DNA of 36,912 nt, from the NCBI RefSeq assembly GCF_002160495.1, contig NZ_NFKR01000026.1:1-36912 (forward strand), written 5' to 3'. The notes under the pieces are model-generated. The model was not told the origin of the DNA. It searched no databases and saw nothing but the letters and a program-made list of their open reading frames with translations. A program made the translations under genes and the position numbers. Origin of the DNA: Erysipelatoclostridium sp. An173. Its GTDB lineage: Bacteria; Bacillota_I; Bacilli_A; Erysipelotrichales; Coprobacillaceae. Shown piece after piece: positions 36,309-36,912 of this stretch (position 1 is its first letter; the number at the start of each line of letters is the position of its first letter).

Positions 36309-36335
36309 AGGGAATCTTTACTGATTCCCTTTTTT
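36309..36335 (+). terminator. Rho-independent terminator after tuf
   Basis: An 8-bp perfect stem AGGGAATC / GATTCCCT, loop TTTACT, then TTTTT. Confidence 0.9.
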
Positions 36336-36370
36336 GTTTATAATATAAATAGATAATTGGAGGGATAAAG

Positions 36371-36667
36371 ATGGAAAATTTATTAGGGATAGGATGTTTA
36401 ATTTATGCTATTTATTTAGCGATAAGTAAAAGATTACCTTATCGTAAAGAAGTAATGTTGAAAGAAGGAACAGAAAATACGTGTTTAAAAATTGAAATAA
36501 TAGCTTTTATTTGTTTGTTTTTAGTTTTTGAAATGATGTATTTAATTAGTTTTTTTATTAGAGGTTCAATTATACTTGGAATTTTTTATTTAATATTAAT
36601 AATTGCAATATGGAGCATTAAGGAAAATAGAGAGAAAAAATTGTATAAAGAAAGATATCGAAGATAA
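36371..36667 (+). CDS. Small membrane protein of unknown function
   Basis: 98 residues, ATG after TTGGAGGGA. Three hydrophobic stretches are seen: residues 3-18 (NLLGIGCLIYAIYLAI), about 42-63 (EIIAFICLFLVFEMMYLISF) and about 66-85 (SIILGIFYLILIIAIWSI). The tail is strongly basic and charged (KENREKKLYKERYRR). No family is recognised. Its base use is more AT-rich than tuf. It lies between the tuf terminator and the promoter pair at the window end. Confidence 0.65.
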   Translation: MENLLGIGCLIYAIYLAISKRLPYRKEVMLKEGTENTCLKIEIIAFICLFLVFEMMYLISFFIRGSIILGIFYLILIIAIWSIKENREKKLYKERYRR

Positions 36668-36770
36668 AGTATATTGTTGGAAATGTTGGTTATATTATTA
36701 AAATGTAAGATATTAATAAAAAAATGACAGGGAAAAACGATGATAAAAAGGGAGAAAAAGGGGGAAGGGA

Positions 36771-36820
36771 TAAAAAAAGTAAAAAAAGGTATTTACAAAG
36801 TAAAGAGGATGTGGTAGATT
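36771..36820 (+). promoter_or_regulatory. First of two tandem promoters, probably for a stable RNA operon
   Basis: TTTACA at 36792-36797, 17 bases, TAGATT at 36815-36820. It is preceded by a purine/A-rich tract (AAAAAAAGTAAAAAAAGG) that could act as an UP element and recurs before the second promoter. Confidence 0.55.
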
Positions 36821-36867
36821 AATAGGGCACTCGAGAGAAGGAGCGAGGTTCAAAGGAAGGGCCGAGC

Positions 36868-36912
36868 GAAAAAAGTAAAAAAAAGAATTGACAAACGAGA
36901 GAAAAGAGTGTA
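36868..36912 (+). promoter_or_regulatory. Second tandem promoter, cut by the window end
   Basis: A copy of the A-rich tract (AAAAAAGTAAAAAAAAG) is followed by consensus TTGACA at 36888-36893. After exactly 17 bases comes TA at 36911, where the window stops; this is the expected first two bases of a -10 box. Confidence 0.55.

Overview
The window is low-GC, Gram-positive (Bacillota) DNA. The dense rho-independent terminators, strong AGGAGG ribosome sites, the str/rif ribosomal clusters, a YitT protein and BspA-like/dockerin surface proteins suggest a gut anaerobe. A Mollicutes-like Asn at the rifampicin position of RpoB and the overall gene style point to Erysipelotrichia/Coprobacillaceae. That placement is an inference; no 16S gene lies in the window.

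Region 1 (1-12063) is an accessory surface-protein locus. Five consecutive secreted proteins (the first cut by the window edge) each end in a two-repeat type I dockerin. Four carry BspA-like leucine-rich repeats and one a probable beta-propeller. They are followed by a small membrane-anchored protein with one cohesin-like domain, a charged linker and a C-terminal transmembrane helix. No glycoside hydrolase is visible. It therefore looks like a non-catalytic, adhesin-type cohesin-dockerin display system rather than a classical cellulosome. This is the most interesting part of the window.

Region 2 (12057-15236) holds two overlapping, paralogous minus-strand HTH proteins that converge on the cohesin gene and are candidate regulators. 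A divergent 40-residue protein that looks like an orphan cell-surface sorting tail has its own ribosome site and terminator.

Region 3 (15245-21136) holds a ROK-family regulator overlapping a PHP phosphoesterase, a YitT transporter-like protein, a minus-strand rhodanese, the glycolytic pair pgk-tpiA, and a two-iron superoxide reductase (desulfoferrodoxin).

Region 4 (21175-36335) is core information processing: rplK-rplA-rplJ-rplL, rsmC-like methyltransferase, rpoB-rpoC, rpsL-rpsG-fusA and tuf. RNA control elements can be read directly: two L1-type sites (before rplK and before rplA), an L10 leader with competing helices before rplJ, and a hairpin leader before rpsL. secE/nusG and an L7Ae-type gene, often found beside these genes, are absent here.

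Region 5 (36336-36912) holds one small membrane protein of unknown function, then a purine-rich stretch with two tandem sigmaA-type promoters in duplicated sequence. The second runs off the window end. An rRNA (or other stable RNA) operon probably begins just outside.
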